Part shown: piece by piece, positions 7,620 to 17,040 of the stretch
How the letters are laid out: each line of letters begins with the position of its first letter
Position numbering within the stretch: the stretch's first letter is position 1
NCBI RefSeq assembly: GCF_009857745.1
Contig: NZ_WWEN01000005.1
Location: 62,001 to 126,000, forward strand
DNA from: Thalassovita mangrovi
GTDB lineage: Bacteria > Pseudomonadota > Alphaproteobacteria > Rhodobacterales > Rhodobacteraceae
DNA length: 64,000 bases
Direction: 5' to 3'
Program-made: the position numbers and the translations under genes
The notes under the pieces: model-generated
Told to the model about the DNA's origin: nothing
The model's input: the letters and a program-made list of their open reading frames with translations, nothing else
The model's database searches: none

Positions 7620-8534
7620 ATGCGGATCGCCACCTTCAACCTGCAGAACATGCGCCTGCGCGGGGACCACCTGGATGGTGCCCGCGACGGCGACGTGCCG
7701 GAAGATCGCGGCCCGCAGGCCGAGGCGCTGGACCCGGCCGACCGCGCCCTGACCGCGCAGGTCATAAGCGAAGCCGATGCAGACGTGGTCGCGGTGCAGG
7801 AGGTTTTCGATCAGGCCACGCTGGATCATTTCAACGCCCATGACTTGGCCCCCATCGGGGCGGATTACCCGTTCCGCGCCTGCCTGCCCGGCAATGACGG
7901 GCGCGGGCTGGACGTGGGGGTGATGTCGCGGATCGAACCTTCCCGGGTGACATCCCATGCGCAATTGACCCCGGCCGATCTGGGGATGCATTTCGACGGG
8001 CTGGCCGACGAGTTGCCGATTTTCCGCCGCGATGTGCTGCTGGCCGAAATCGGCCCTCTGACGCTGTTCATTTGCCATTTCAAGGCGCCCTACCCGGATA
8101 CAGAACTGGTCCGGGCGATCCGGCGGGCCGAGGCGCGCGCGCTGCGCGCGCTGGTCGAACGCGCCTTTCCCGATCCTGAACGGGGGCTTTGGATGATCCT
8201 CGGCGATCTGAACGAACCGGCCCGCAATGAAAACCACGAAGCGGCCATCGCCCCGCTGCGCGGCGGTTTCGCCATCGACCTGCTAGACCGTATCCCGCGC
8301 GAAGACCGCTGGTCCTGGCACAATCCGTTCGAACATCTTTACGGCCATCCCGACGCGATGCTGGCCAGCCCGGAACTGGCCCGGCGCTGGCCCGATGCGG
8401 TACCCCGGATCATCCGCAGCGGCATGGGGCTGGAAACCCGCCGCAACGAGGGCCCGCACCTGCCCAGCGTCGGGTATCACCGTCCCCATGCCAGCGATCA
8501 CGCGGCGGTGGTGGTGGAGCTGGAAGGGATTTGA
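7620..8534 (+). CDS. Endonuclease/exonuclease/phosphatase (EEP) superfamily protein
   Basis: The 304-residue product has the ordered EEP catalytic motifs: N-terminal ATFNLQN, VVAVQEV with the metal-binding Glu, MILGDLNEP with the catalytic Asp/Asn, and C-terminal HASDHAAV with the Asp-His pair. This fold cleaves phosphodiester or phosphomonoester bonds in DNA, phospholipids or inositol phosphates; the substrate cannot be told. No signal peptide is visible, so a cytoplasmic enzyme is expected. ATG 7620 starts the first beta strand directly; an alternative ATG three codons earlier is possible. It stands alone between the hemN hairpins and an inverted-repeat element. Confidence 0.85.
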   Translation: MRIATFNLQNMRLRGDHLDGARDGDVPEDRGPQAEALDPADRALTAQVISEADADVVAVQEVFDQATLDHFNAHDLAPIGADYPFRACLPGNDGRGLDVGVMSRIEPSRVTSHAQLTPADLGMHFDGLADELPIFRRDVLLAEIGPLTLFICHFKAPYPDTELVRAIRRAEARALRALVERAFPDPERGLWMILGDLNEPARNENHEAAIAPLRGGFAIDLLDRIPREDRWSWHNPFEHLYGHPDAMLASPELARRWPDAVPRIIRSGMGLETRRNEGPHLPSVGYHRPHASDHAAVVVELEGI

Positions 8535-8546
8535 AGCGGGAGCGAA

Positions 8547-8713
8547 GCCGGGCCAGCGCCAGTCCGCGGGGTGGCGCTGCTTACCTCTGAGCATGGCAGT
8601 TTATCCAGCCACATCCGCGCGCCCCATCTGCGGCAGAACCAGCCTCTCCAAAGCGCCAGCCCGTCCGGTCGGACTGGCGCTGGCCCGGCGACCTGATGGC
8701 CTTGTTCCGGGCC
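8547..8713. repeat. Inverted-repeat-bounded intergenic element with REP-like tail
   Basis: A perfect 20-bp inverted repeat occurs at 8547-8566 and 8670-8689, separated by 103 bases that contain no obvious gene. The right arm continues into an element (8676-8713) of the form GGCGCTGGCCCGGCG ... CCTTGTTCCGGGCC, almost the same as 31074-31110. The element lies between two convergent genes and could act as a transcript end, a folded RNA or a miniature repeat unit. Confidence 0.7.
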
Positions 8714-8730
8714 GGGGTTTCTGCGCCCCT

Positions 8731-10320
8731 TTAGCGGCTGGAATCCATCGCCGCCGCCAGCAGCGTCCGGGCATAATCGGTCTGCGGATTGTCGAACAGC
8801 GCCTGCGCCGGCCCCGCCTCGACCACATCGCCCTGTTTCATCACAATCATCTTGTGGCTCATCGCGCGCACCACGTTCAGGTCGTGGCTGATGAACAGAT
8901 AGGCCAGCCCGTGCTTTTCCTGCAGCTGCCGCAACAGATCGACGATCTGCACCTGCACCGTCATGTCCAGCGCGCTGGTCGGTTCGTCCAGCACCAGCAG
9001 CCGCGGCCGCAGGATCATCGCCCGGGCAATCGCGATGCGCTGGCGCTGACCGCCGGAAAATTCATGCGGGTAGCGGTGCATCGTGGCGGGGTCCAATCCG
9101 ACCTCCTCCATCACCTCCGCCACCATGTCGCGGCGGTCGCGGCCTGGATCGACGCCGTGCACGCTCAGCCCTTCGGCGATGATCTGTTCGCAGGTCATCC
9201 GCGGCGACAGGCTGCCGAACGGGTCCTGGAACACGATCTGCATTTCCTTGCGCAGCGCGCGAAGTTGCTTGGTGGACCAGCCGCGCACATCCTGCCCGTC
9301 GAAGCTGATACCGCCTTCGGAGCCGATCAGCCGCATGATCGCCAGCGCCAGCGTGGTCTTGCCCGACCCGCTTTCGCCGACAATGCCCAGCGTTTCGCCC
9401 TCGCGCACGCTGATCGTGGCGTCGTTCACCGCCTTCACATGGCCGACGACCTTCTTGAAGAACCCCTGCTGGATCGGGAACCAGACGCGCAAGGCGTCGG
9501 TCCGCACCAGTTCCTTGCCGCCCTCCGGCACCGCCACCGGCTGTCCCGAGGGACGGGCCGACAGCAGCTTCCTGGTATAGGGGTGCTGCGGGTTGGCGAA
9601 AATCTCGGCGGTGGGGCCGGATTCGACGATCTCGCCATCCTTCATCACGCAGACCTTGTCGGCGATTCGCCGCACGATGCCCAGGTCGTGGGTGATGAAC
9701 AAAAGCCCCATGTTTTCGGTCTGCTTCAGCTCGGCCAGCAGTTCGAGGATCTGCGCCTGAATCGTCACGTCCAGCGCCGTGGTAGGTTCGTCGGCGATCA
9801 GGATATCGGGCTTGTTGGCCAGCGCCATGGCGATCATCACCCGCTGCCGCTGCCCGCCGGACAGCTGGTGCGGATAGGCGCCAAGGCGGCTTTCGGCGTC
9901 GCGGATACCGACCTTCGTGAGCAGTTCCAGCACCCGCGCGCGGGCCGCATCGCCCACCACCGACTGGTGCAGCGCCAGGGATTCCGTCAGCTGCCGCTCG
10001 ATCGTGTGCAGCGGGTTCAGCGACGTCATCGGCTCCTGGAAGATGAAGCTGATATCGTTGCCCCGCACCCGGCGCAGCAACTTGTCGGGCGCGCCGATCA
10101 TCTGCTGCCCATCATAGGTGACCGACCCGCCGACCTGCGCCACGTCGCCCAGCAGCGACACGGTGGACAGCGCGGTGACCGATTTGCCCGACCCGGATTC
10201 GCCCACCAGGGCGACGGTTTCGCCCCGGTCGACGCTGAAGGACACGCCCTTGACCGCCATATGGGTCTTGCCGTCCTGGCGGAAGCTGACGGTCAGGTCC
10301 TTGACCTCAAGAATGCTCAT
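8731..10320 (-). CDS. yejF: Peptide ABC transporter, fused dual ATP-binding protein (YejF type)
   Basis: The 529-residue protein contains two complete ABC ATPase domains. The first has GESGSGKS near residue 40 and LSGGQRQR; the second has [14 protein letters not shown] and [15 protein letters not shown] followed by the Walker [11 protein letters not shown]. Fused duplicate ATPases of this length are characteristic of YejF, which drives import of oligopeptides and microcin-C-like compounds with YejABE. ATG 10320 overlaps the stop of the preceding small gene in an ATGA arrangement, indicating translational coupling. It is the last gene of the yej operon. Confidence 0.93.
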   Translation of the reverse strand: MSILEVKDLTVSFRQDGKTHMAVKGVSFSVDRGETVALVGESGSGKSVTALSTVSLLGDVAQVGGSVTYDGQQMIGAPDKLLRRVRGNDISFIFQEPMTSLNPLHTIERQLTESLALHQSVVGDAARARVLELLTKVGIRDAESRLGAYPHQLSGGQRQRVMIAMALANKPDILIADEPTTALDVTIQAQILELLAELKQTENMGLLFITHDLGIVRRIADKVCVMKDGEIVESGPTAEIFANPQHPYTRKLLSARPSGQPVAVPEGGKELVRTDALRVWFPIQQGFFKKVVGHVKAVNDATISVREGETLGIVGESGSGKTTLALAIMRLIGSEGGISFDGQDVRGWSTKQLRALRKEMQIVFQDPFGSLSPRMTCEQIIAEGLSVHGVDPGRDRRDMVAEVMEEVGLDPATMHRYPHEFSGGQRQRIAIARAMILRPRLLVLDEPTSALDMTVQVQIVDLLRQLQEKHGLAYLFISHDLNVVRAMSHKMIVMKQGDVVEAGPAQALFDNPQTDYARTLLAAAMDSSR

Positions 10321-10625
10321 AAAGACCTCATCGCGTTCAGCATGATCACGCCCCAGACCGCGCCGCCGATGGTGAAGGACAGCCCGAACCAGTTCAGCGG
10401 CCGCGCCTGCCAGCGCATCAGCGCGGCATAGAGCACCGACAAGGCCATCGGGCCAAAGGGCACCGCCCAAAGCCACAGCAGCCTGCCAAGGCTACGCCCG
10501 GACAGGTCGGCGCCCAGCAATCCGAAGCCGATCCAGCCCAGCACGGCGACCGACACGGCGACCGCCGTTCCGCTCAGCCCGTTCAGGGTGCATTGCCATT
10601 TGGAGGCACAGACGGGCGCGCTCAT
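10317..10625 (-). CDS. Small membrane protein inside the yej operon
   Basis: A 102-residue product starting MSAPVCASKWQ with about three hydrophobic segments (near residues 18-40, 46-65 and 72-95) and no recognisable domain. The start overlaps the end of yejE by 4 bases and its stop overlaps the yejF start (ATGA), so it is embedded and probably co-translated in the transporter operon. It is not a classical YejABEF subunit; it could be an accessory membrane protein or an unrelated passenger. Confidence 0.7.
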   Translation of the reverse strand: MSAPVCASKWQCTLNGLSGTAVAVSVAVLGWIGFGLLGADLSGRSLGRLLWLWAVPFGPMALSVLYAALMRWQARPLNWFGLSFTIGGAVWGVIMLNAMRSL

Positions 10626-11734
10626 TGAAACGTCTTCCTCGGGTCGAAGGCATCGCGCACGCCCTCGAAGATGAACACCAGCAGCGACAACATCACCGCG
10701 AAGACGGTGAAGGCGGTGAAGGCCAGCCACGGCGCTTGCAGGTTCTGTTTCGCCTGCAGGGTCAGCTCACCCAAGCTGGGCGCCGAGGACGGCAACCCGA
10801 AGCCCAGGAAATCGAGGCTCGCCAGCGTTGCGATGGTGCCGGTGACGATGAAGGGCAGCATGGTCAGCGTCGCCACCATCGCGTTGGGCAGCATGTGACG
10901 GAACATGATCACCCGGTTCGACACGCCAAGCGCCTTGGCCGCACGCACATATTCCAGGTTCCGCGCGCGCAGGAATTCGGCCCGCACCACGCCCACCAAG
11001 GCGGTCCAGCCGAACAGCACAGTGATGAACACCAGCAGCCAGAAACTGCGCCCCAGAATGGCGAACAGGATGATGATGACGTAAAGCGACGGCGTGGCGC
11101 TCCATATCTCGATCAACCGCTGGAAAATCAGGTCAAGCCAGCCGCCGAAATAGCCCTGCAACGCGCCCGCGATGATGCCGACCACGCTGGCCAGAGAGGT
11201 GACGATCAGGGTGAACAGGATCGACAGCCGGAAACCATAGATGACACGCGCCACCACGTCGCGCTTGGTGTCGTCGGTGCCGAGCCAGTTCATTTCATTC
11301 GGCGGCAGCGGCGCCGCTCCGGGCCGGTCCACCGTGGTGTGGTAACTGTAGGGGATCGGCGGCCAGAGCGCCCAGCCGCGTTCGAACCCGTCCGTGCCCG
11401 CGTCGAACCTGCCTTCCTGAATCGCCTCGGCCATCTCTTCGGGGTCGTCGAAACAGTCTTCCAACCCGCCCGACAGGATCAGGCATTGCACTTCCGGATC
11501 GCGATAGGCCGCCTCGGTCTGGAAATCGCCGCCGAACGCGGTTTCGGGATAGAAGCGGAAGATCGGCGCATAGAAATCGCCGCGGTATTTCACCAGGATC
11601 GGTTTGTCATTGGCGATGAATTCGGCGCAGAGCGACAGGCCGAACAGGATCGCGAACACGATCAGCGACCAGAAGGCGCGGCGATTGCGCTTGAAATTGT
11701 TCCAGCGGCGCTGGTTGAGCGGGGACAATGCCAT
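10622..11734 (-). CDS. yejE: Peptide ABC transporter permease (YejE)
   Basis: The 370-residue inner-membrane permease begins LNQRRWNNFKRNRRAFWSL, a typical OppC/YejE N-terminus, has a long periplasmic insertion after the first membrane span (about residues 45-160) and five further spans carrying the EAA-loop segment EYVRAAKALGVSNRVIMFRHMLPN that contacts the ATPase. With YejB it forms the channel. ATG 11734 overlaps the last base of yejB stop (TGATG). Confidence 0.93.
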   Translation of the reverse strand: MALSPLNQRRWNNFKRNRRAFWSLIVFAILFGLSLCAEFIANDKPILVKYRGDFYAPIFRFYPETAFGGDFQTEAAYRDPEVQCLILSGGLEDCFDDPEEMAEAIQEGRFDAGTDGFERGWALWPPIPYSYHTTVDRPGAAPLPPNEMNWLGTDDTKRDVVARVIYGFRLSILFTLIVTSLASVVGIIAGALQGYFGGWLDLIFQRLIEIWSATPSLYVIIILFAILGRSFWLLVFITVLFGWTALVGVVRAEFLRARNLEYVRAAKALGVSNRVIMFRHMLPNAMVATLTMLPFIVTGTIATLASLDFLGFGLPSSAPSLGELTLQAKQNLQAPWLAFTAFTVFAVMLSLLVFIFEGVRDAFDPRKTFQ

Positions 11735-12822
11735 CAGCCTTCCCTCTTCTCGAAATCGATGCGCGGGTCGACGATCACGTACATCATGTCCGACAGGATG
11801 CCGACCACCAGCCCGATCAGGCCGAATATGAACAGCGTGCCGAAGATCACCGGGTAATCGCGCGCCACCGCCGCCTCGAACCCCAACCGGCCCAGACCGT
11901 CGAGGCTGAAGATCGTTTCGATGATCAGCGACCCGCCGAAGAACACGCCGATGAACACCGCCGGGAAGCCCGCGATCACGATCAGCATCGCGTTGCGGAA
12001 CACGTGGCCGTAGAGCACCCGCCGTTCGGTCAGCCCCTTGGCGCGGGCGGTCATCACGTAGTGTTTCTTGATCTCGTCGAGGAAGCTGTTCTTGGTCAGC
12101 AGCGTCAGCGTGGCGAAGGCCGCGATGGTCGAGGCCAGAACCGGCAGCGCGATATGCCAGAAATAATCCAGCACCTTGCCGACCAGCGACAGGTCCGCCC
12201 AATTGTCCGAGGTCAGCCCCCTGAGCGGGAAGACCTGCCAATAACTGCCGCCCGCGAACAGCACCAGAAGCAGGATCGCGAACAGGAAACCGGGGATCGC
12301 ATAGGCCACGATGATCACGGCGCTGGTCCAGGTGTCGAACCGGCCGCCATCCTGCACCGCCTTGCGAATGCCCAGCGGGATCGAAATCGCATAGGCGATC
12401 AGGGTCGACCACAGGCCAAGCGTGATCGACACCGGCATCTTTTCCAGCACCAGGTCGGTGACGCTGATCGACCGGAAATAGCTTTCGCCGAAATCCAGCC
12501 GCATGTAGTTCCACATCATGGAGAAGAACCGTTCCAGCGGCGGTTTGTCGAAGCCGAATTCCTTTTCCAGCTCGGCGATGAATTCCGGCGGCAAACCGCG
12601 CGACCCGGCATATTCGCTTTCCGACGCCCCGGCCCCGGCGCCCGCCCCGGCGTCGCCGCCGCCGGCAATGCCTTCGAACACGTCGCCCTGGCCCTGCACC
12701 TGCGCGATGATCTGTTCGATCGGCCCGCCCGGCACGAATTGCACCAGCGCGAAATTGATCACCATGATCCCGATCAGCGTCGGGATCACCAGCAACAAGC
12801 GGCGAAGAATATAGGCTCCCAT
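11734..12822 (-). CDS. yejB: Peptide ABC transporter permease (YejB)
   Basis: The 362-residue permease begins [20 protein letters not shown] and continues [12 protein letters not shown], the standard OppB/YejB N-terminus. A Gly/Ala-rich low-complexity stretch (about residues 45-70) precedes the conserved permease domain; the EAA segment reads [20 protein letters not shown]. It follows yejA by 9 bases and is coupled to yejE. Confidence 0.93.
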   Translation of the reverse strand: MGAYILRRLLLVIPTLIGIMVINFALVQFVPGGPIEQIIAQVQGQGDVFEGIAGGGDAGAGAGAGASESEYAGSRGLPPEFIAELEKEFGFDKPPLERFFSMMWNYMRLDFGESYFRSISVTDLVLEKMPVSITLGLWSTLIAYAISIPLGIRKAVQDGGRFDTWTSAVIIVAYAIPGFLFAILLLVLFAGGSYWQVFPLRGLTSDNWADLSLVGKVLDYFWHIALPVLASTIAAFATLTLLTKNSFLDEIKKHYVMTARAKGLTERRVLYGHVFRNAMLIVIAGFPAVFIGVFFGGSLIIETIFSLDGLGRLGFEAAVARDYPVIFGTLFIFGLIGLVVGILSDMMYVIVDPRIDFEKREG

Positions 12823-12831
12823 TCTGCTGCC

Positions 12832-14745
12832 TTACCGGATTGCGCCGGCGTCGATCAACGCCTGATGTTTTTCCGGGTTGAACCACCACAGGCCCATTTC
12901 CCCCAGCGAGGTTTTCGGCGGGGTGTCGCCATAGGGGCGTTCATACATGTCGAAATAGGCGATGTTGTGCACCGGCTTGTACCATTGCGGCACCCAGATA
13001 TGCATCGCCCGCAGCACCCGGTCCAGCGCCTTGACCGCGGTGTTCAGTTCCTCGCGCGACTTGGCGTTTTCGATCACCTTGATCAGCGCGTCCACCGCTT
13101 CGTTCTTCACCCCCGCGATGTTGCTGGAACCCTGCGCATCGGCGGCTTCGGACCCGAAGATGCCGCGCAATTCGATCCCCGGCGTCTGCGACATCGAATA
13201 GCGGCGCACGGTGATGTCGAATTCGAACTTCTTCTCGCGCTCCTGCAGCTGCGCATTGTCGACGCGGTTGTAAACGGCCTCGACCCCCAGCCGCTTCAGG
13301 TTCTCGACGTAAGGATTGAAAATGCGCTCGAAGGACGGGCTGTCGTTCAGCATCTCGATCCGCAGCCTCTCGCCCTTGGCGTTGACCCGGATACCGTCGT
13401 CGCCCACGGTCCAGCCGGCGTCTTCCAGCAGCTTTCCGGCGCGGCGCAGCATCTTGCGGTCGGCCACCTTGTCAGGGCTCGACACGGCGGGCACGAAGGC
13501 CGGTTCGGTGAACACGGTTTCTGGCACATAGTCCCGCAGTGGTTCCAGCAGCGCCAGTTCCGCCTCGGACGGCATGCCCTCGGCCTGCATGTCCGAATTT
13601 TCCCAGAAACTGTCGGTGCGTTCATAGAGGCCGTAGAACAGGCTTTCGTTCGACCATTCGAAATTGAACGCCATCGAAATCGCTTCGCGCACGCGCGGAT
13701 CGGCAAAGATCGGGCGGCGCAGATTGAACCACCAGCCTTGCGTGCCAGCCGGGCGGCCGTCGGGCAGGGTTTCCACCTTCACCCAGCCCTTTTGGATCGC
13801 CGGGAAATCATAGGCCGTGGCCCAGAGCAGCGACAGGAATTCCTCGCGGTAGCTATAGGCGCCGCCCTTGAACGCCTCGAAGGCCGAGGTGTAATCGGCA
13901 TAATATTCCACCGTCAGGACGTCGAAATTGTTCTGCCCGACATTCACGTTCAGGTCCTTGGCCCAGTAATCGTCGCGCCGCTTGTAGCTGACCGACCGGC
14001 CCGGATCGACCGACAGCAATTCGTAGGGCCCCGATCCCAGCGGCGGCTCAAGCGTGGATTCGGCGAAATCGCGGGTCGCGTAATAGGCCTTGGAAAAGAT
14101 CGGCAGCCCCCCGGCGGTCATGATCAGCTCGCGCAGCGGGCCGTCGGGGCTGAAGGTGAATTTCACCCGTGTGTCGTCCAGCGCCTCGACGCTTTGGAAA
14201 TCCTTGAACAGCACCTTGTAGACCGGCACCCCCTTGTCGCGCAGCGCCTCGTAGGAAAACACCACGTCCTCAGCGGTGATCGGGGTGTCGTCCCAGAACT
14301 TGGCCTCGGGGCGGATGTGGAAGATCACCCATTCGCGGTTCTCGGGATATTCCAGCCAATCCGCAACCAGCCCGTAACCCGCATCCGGTTCATCCAGGTT
14401 GCCGCTCAGCAGGCTGTCGAAGAAGACCGAGGACATCGCCGCCGCGTTGCCCTTCAGGATATAGGGCGACAGGCTGTCGAACGTGCCCGGCGACCAGGTC
14501 GAAAACTCGCCGCCCTTGGGCGCGTCGGGATTGACGTAATCGAAATGCGCGAAACCCTCGTCATATTTCAGATCGCCGAAGGCGGAAATCCCGTGGCTGT
14601 GGATGATCTTTTCCTCGGCCCGAAGCGGCAGCGCCAGCAGTGCCAGGCACAGCACCATCAGCATCGTCATCACGCGCCATAGCGCCGGCAGCGGGGCGGC
14701 TTTCACGGTGGATCGTTTCGCTTCTTCACGGCGGGTTCGGATCAT
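12832..14745 (-). CDS. yejA: Periplasmic peptide-binding protein (YejA, SBP_bac_5 family)
   Basis: The 637-residue product is a family-5 extracellular solute-binding protein. An N-terminal basic stretch of about 25 residues precedes a hydrophobic signal sequence (MTMLMVLCLALLALPLRA, then EEK), after which the mature protein contains GISAFGDLKYDEGFAHFDYVNP and PKGGEFSTWSPGTFDSLSPY, segments typical of YejA. It captures oligopeptides for YejBEF. ATG 14745 has an AGGAG box; the basic extension is longer than usual, so a start nearer the signal sequence is possible. It is first in the yej operon. Confidence 0.93.
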   Translation of the reverse strand: MIRTRREEAKRSTVKAAPLPALWRVMTMLMVLCLALLALPLRAEEKIIHSHGISAFGDLKYDEGFAHFDYVNPDAPKGGEFSTWSPGTFDSLSPYILKGNAAAMSSVFFDSLLSGNLDEPDAGYGLVADWLEYPENREWVIFHIRPEAKFWDDTPITAEDVVFSYEALRDKGVPVYKVLFKDFQSVEALDDTRVKFTFSPDGPLRELIMTAGGLPIFSKAYYATRDFAESTLEPPLGSGPYELLSVDPGRSVSYKRRDDYWAKDLNVNVGQNNFDVLTVEYYADYTSAFEAFKGGAYSYREEFLSLLWATAYDFPAIQKGWVKVETLPDGRPAGTQGWWFNLRRPIFADPRVREAISMAFNFEWSNESLFYGLYERTDSFWENSDMQAEGMPSEAELALLEPLRDYVPETVFTEPAFVPAVSSPDKVADRKMLRRAGKLLEDAGWTVGDDGIRVNAKGERLRIEMLNDSPSFERIFNPYVENLKRLGVEAVYNRVDNAQLQEREKKFEFDITVRRYSMSQTPGIELRGIFGSEAADAQGSSNIAGVKNEAVDALIKVIENAKSREELNTAVKALDRVLRAMHIWVPQWYKPVHNIAYFDMYERPYGDTPPKTSLGEMGLWWFNPEKHQALIDAGAIR

Positions 14746-14856
14746 CTGGACGCTCCTGCACGGATTTCTGTGTTTCAGCCAAGCTATAGGCACCGCCGAG
14801 AGGTTCAAGACAAGATTGTCTGAACACTCCGTGAATTCCGCCACCCGCACAGCAAA

Positions 14857-14884
14857 AAGCCGCCGCCCCTGCGGGCGGCGGCTT
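14857..14884 (-). terminator. Terminator of the cytochrome c gene
   Basis: AAGCCGCCGCCC (14857-14868), loop CTGC, GGGCGGCGGCTT (14873-14884): a perfect 12-bp stem that on the minus strand is followed by a run of T (A-run at 14854-14858). Confidence 0.88.
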
Positions 14885-14910
14885 CGAAACTCGGGTCGGA
14901 TCGGCCGGGC

Positions 14911-15432
14911 TTAGTTAACCAGGCTCTCCAGATAGGCCACCACGTTGGCGCGGTCGGCTTCTTTCTTCAGACCGGCGAAGGACATCTTGGTGCCCGGTGC
15001 GAACCCTTTCGGGTTGGTCAGGAAGTGGTTCAGGTTTTCCGGGGTCCAGACATCGGCCACCGCAACCAGCTTGCCGGAATAGCCGAAGCCTTCCATCGAC
15101 CCGACATTGCGGCCGACAACACCATAGAGCGACGGGCCGGTTGCATTCGCGCCGGGCTCGATCTTGTGGCACGCCTTGCATTTCGAGAAGATCTTTTCGC
15201 CCTTGGCAACATCGGCCGAGGCCAGCAGTTCTTCGAAGCTGGGCCCATCGGCGGCCGCTGCGGCGTGACCGTCGGCTTCGCCGGTATCGATGACATAGGC
15301 CTGTTCATGGCCTTCACCGTGGCCGCCTCCCATCGAATAAAGCGAGTCAGCCGCCCAGTTGCCGAGCAGGAACACCAGAAGCGTACCGCAGAGCGCGCCA
15401 CCGGCCTTCGTAAGGGTCATCGTATCAAGCAT
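14911..15432 (-). CDS. Membrane-anchored class I cytochrome c (cytochrome cy type)
   Basis: The 173-residue product has an uncleaved N-terminal membrane segment (about residues 10-28, GGALCGTLLVFLLGNWAA), a Gly/His/Ala-rich linker and a C-terminal class I cytochrome domain with the haem motif CKACH (C85, C88, H89) and the methionine ligand in PGTKMSFAG. In related bacteria such anchored cytochromes (cytochrome cy, c552) carry electrons from the bc1 complex to cbb3 or aa3 oxidases, which fits the ccoNOQP genes nearby. ATG 15432 is chosen over a TTG nine bases upstream. It is monocistronic and divergent from pheA. Confidence 0.9.
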   Translation of the reverse strand: MLDTMTLTKAGGALCGTLLVFLLGNWAADSLYSMGGGHGEGHEQAYVIDTGEADGHAAAAADGPSFEELLASADVAKGEKIFSKCKACHKIEPGANATGPSLYGVVGRNVGSMEGFGYSGKLVAVADVWTPENLNHFLTNPKGFAPGTKMSFAGLKKEADRANVVAYLESLVN

Positions 15433-15551
15433 TGGGGTCAATCCGTTTCGTGTCTGTCGGCGCGTGTGTATCCGCTTCCCCTTGTTCAGTGCAAGGTGTA
15501 GTTTACGCGACCAGACGCCTTAGCGGCGCAAAGTGACAGGAAAAACAACAT

Positions 15552-16385
15552 ATGACCCAGCGGATTGCCTTTCAAGGAGAGCCCGGCGCCTATTCTCACG
15601 AAGCCTGCCACCAGGCCCGCCCCGACATGGAAGCCCTGCCCTGCCGCACCTTCGAGGACGTGATCGGCGCCGTGCGCAGCGGCGAGGCCGATCTGGCCAT
15701 GCTGCCGATCGAGAATTCGACCTATGGCCGGGTTGCCGATATTCACCGGCTGCTGCCCGAAAGCGGGCTGCATATCGTCGACGAAACCTTCGTGCGGGTG
15801 CGGATCGCGCTGATGGCCAATCCCGGCGTCACGCTGGAGCAGGTCAAGACGGTGAGCGCCCATCTGGTGCTGCTGCCGCAAAGCGCCAACTTCCTGAAAC
15901 TGCACGGTATCCGCGGCGAAGCCTATGCCGACAGCGCCGGCGCGGCGGCGGTGCTGGCCGAAACCGGCGCCACCGATCGCGGCGTGCTGGCCTCGGAACT
16001 GGCGGCCGAGATTTACGGGCTAAACGTGCTGGCCCGCGATGTCGAAGACCACGGCCACAACACCACCCGATTCCTGGTGATGTCGCGCGAACCGAACCAT
16101 GCGCGGCGCGGCGATACCGGAATGATGACCACCTTCGTGTTCCGGGTCCGCAACATCCCGGCGGCGCTGTACAAGGCGATGGGCGGCTTTGCCACCAACG
16201 GCGTGAACATGACCAAGCTGGAAAGCTACATGGTCGGCGGGTCCTTCACCGCGACCCAGTTCTATGCCGATATCGAAGGCCACCCCGACGATCCCAACGT
16301 CAAGCTGGCGCTAGAGGAACTGGAATACTTCACCACCCACCTGAAGATTCTCGGCGTCTACCCGGCCGAGAAGCGCCACCACTGA
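15552..16385 (+). CDS. pheA: Prephenate dehydratase with ACT domain
   Basis: Converts prephenate to phenylpyruvate in phenylalanine synthesis. Residues 1-180 form the dehydratase domain (FQGEPGAYSHEAC, LAMLPIENSTYGRV, and the catalytic HNTTRFLVM near residue 175). The C-terminal ACT domain (about 190-277) has the ESYMVGGSFTATQFYADIEG phenylalanine-binding region, so feedback inhibition by phenylalanine is expected. The protein lacks a chorismate mutase domain; a separate AroQ-type mutase is encoded at 27242. It is divergent from the cytochrome c gene and ends at a strong shared terminator. Confidence 0.96.
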   Translation: MTQRIAFQGEPGAYSHEACHQARPDMEALPCRTFEDVIGAVRSGEADLAMLPIENSTYGRVADIHRLLPESGLHIVDETFVRVRIALMANPGVTLEQVKTVSAHLVLLPQSANFLKLHGIRGEAYADSAGAAAVLAETGATDRGVLASELAAEIYGLNVLARDVEDHGHNTTRFLVMSREPNHARRGDTGMMTTFVFRVRNIPAALYKAMGGFATNGVNMTKLESYMVGGSFTATQFYADIEGHPDDPNVKLALEELEYFTTHLKILGVYPAEKRHH

Positions 16386-16390
16386 GGAGA

Positions 16391-16414
16391 GGCGAATCTT
16401 GCGCAGATTTCGCC
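16391..16414. repeat. Extragenic palindrome after pheA
   Basis: GGCGAATCT-TGCGC-AGATTTCGCC, an imperfect 24-base palindrome with one extra T in the right arm. Its arms resemble hairpin 1 after hemN (GCGAAATCCG/CGGATTTCGC), indicating a small dispersed repeat family. Confidence 0.6.
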
Positions 16415-16428
16415 CCCCCTGAAACGCA

Positions 16429-16453
16429 AACACCCCGCCACTGGCGGGGTGTT
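16429..16453. terminator. Bidirectional terminator between pheA and atpF
   Basis: AACACCCCGCC (16429-16439), loop ACT, GGCGGGGTGTT (16443-16453): a perfect 11-bp stem followed by TTG on the + side and preceded by an A-rich stretch, between convergent genes. Confidence 0.85.
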
Positions 16454-16479
16454 TTGTTTCTGTCGATCAGTGACGCGGC

Positions 16480-17037
16480 TTAGTGCAGCTTGGCGTCGAC
16501 TTCCTCGATGGCCGCGTCGATCAGCTTGTTGCCGGCGGCGGCGGTCATCTTCTTGGCGATCACGTCGTTGGCGGCGCCAACGGCGATGTTGATCGCCGCG
16601 TCGCGGACTTCACGGACAGCCGAAGCTTCGGCCGATGCGATCTGGTCCTGTGCGGCCTGCAGACGGCGGGCGATGGATTTCTCCAGCTCGGCCTTGGCCT
16701 GCTCGGCGAAGATGGCGGCCTCGTCCTTGGCATGCGCCACGATACGGTCGGCCTGTTCCTGGACTTCCTGCTGCTTGCGCTCATAAGACGCCAGCACGGC
16801 CTGGGCTTCCTCGCGCAGGGCGCGGGCTTCGTCCAGTTCCGACTTGATGCCCTCGGCGCGCTTGTCCAGCATCCCGCCCAGCATGCCGGGCACCTTGAAG
16901 TAGAACAGCACCGCGATGAACAGCAGGAACGCCAGCAGCACAATGAAGTTGGTATTGTGCAGCGAGAAGAACGGGCCCGAGGCGGCGAAGGCGGGGCTGG
17001 CCGCGGTCAGAGCGAAAAGAACTGCCAGTTTACGCAT
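16480..17037 (-). CDS. atpF: F0F1 ATP synthase subunit b
   Basis: The 185-residue product has a hydrophobic N-terminus (MRKLAVLFALTAASPAFA resembles a signal peptide), one membrane span (about residues 30-50) and a long charged helix typical of the peripheral stalk that holds F1 to F0. It is the second of two b-type genes and follows the b' gene by 3 bases. Its signal-like N-terminus is common in rhodobacterial b subunits. Confidence 0.94.
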   Translation of the reverse strand: MRKLAVLFALTAASPAFAASGPFFSLHNTNFIVLLAFLLFIAVLFYFKVPGMLGGMLDKRAEGIKSELDEARALREEAQAVLASYERKQQEVQEQADRIVAHAKDEAAIFAEQAKAELEKSIARRLQAAQDQIASAEASAVREVRDAAINIAVGAANDVIAKKMTAAAGNKLIDAAIEEVDAKLH

Positions 17038-17040
17038 CTC

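Noticed and set aside
11728-14682. Very long antisense frame over yejB and yejA
   Set aside because: Translated sequence is composition-driven and the yej genes have strong motif support on the other strand.
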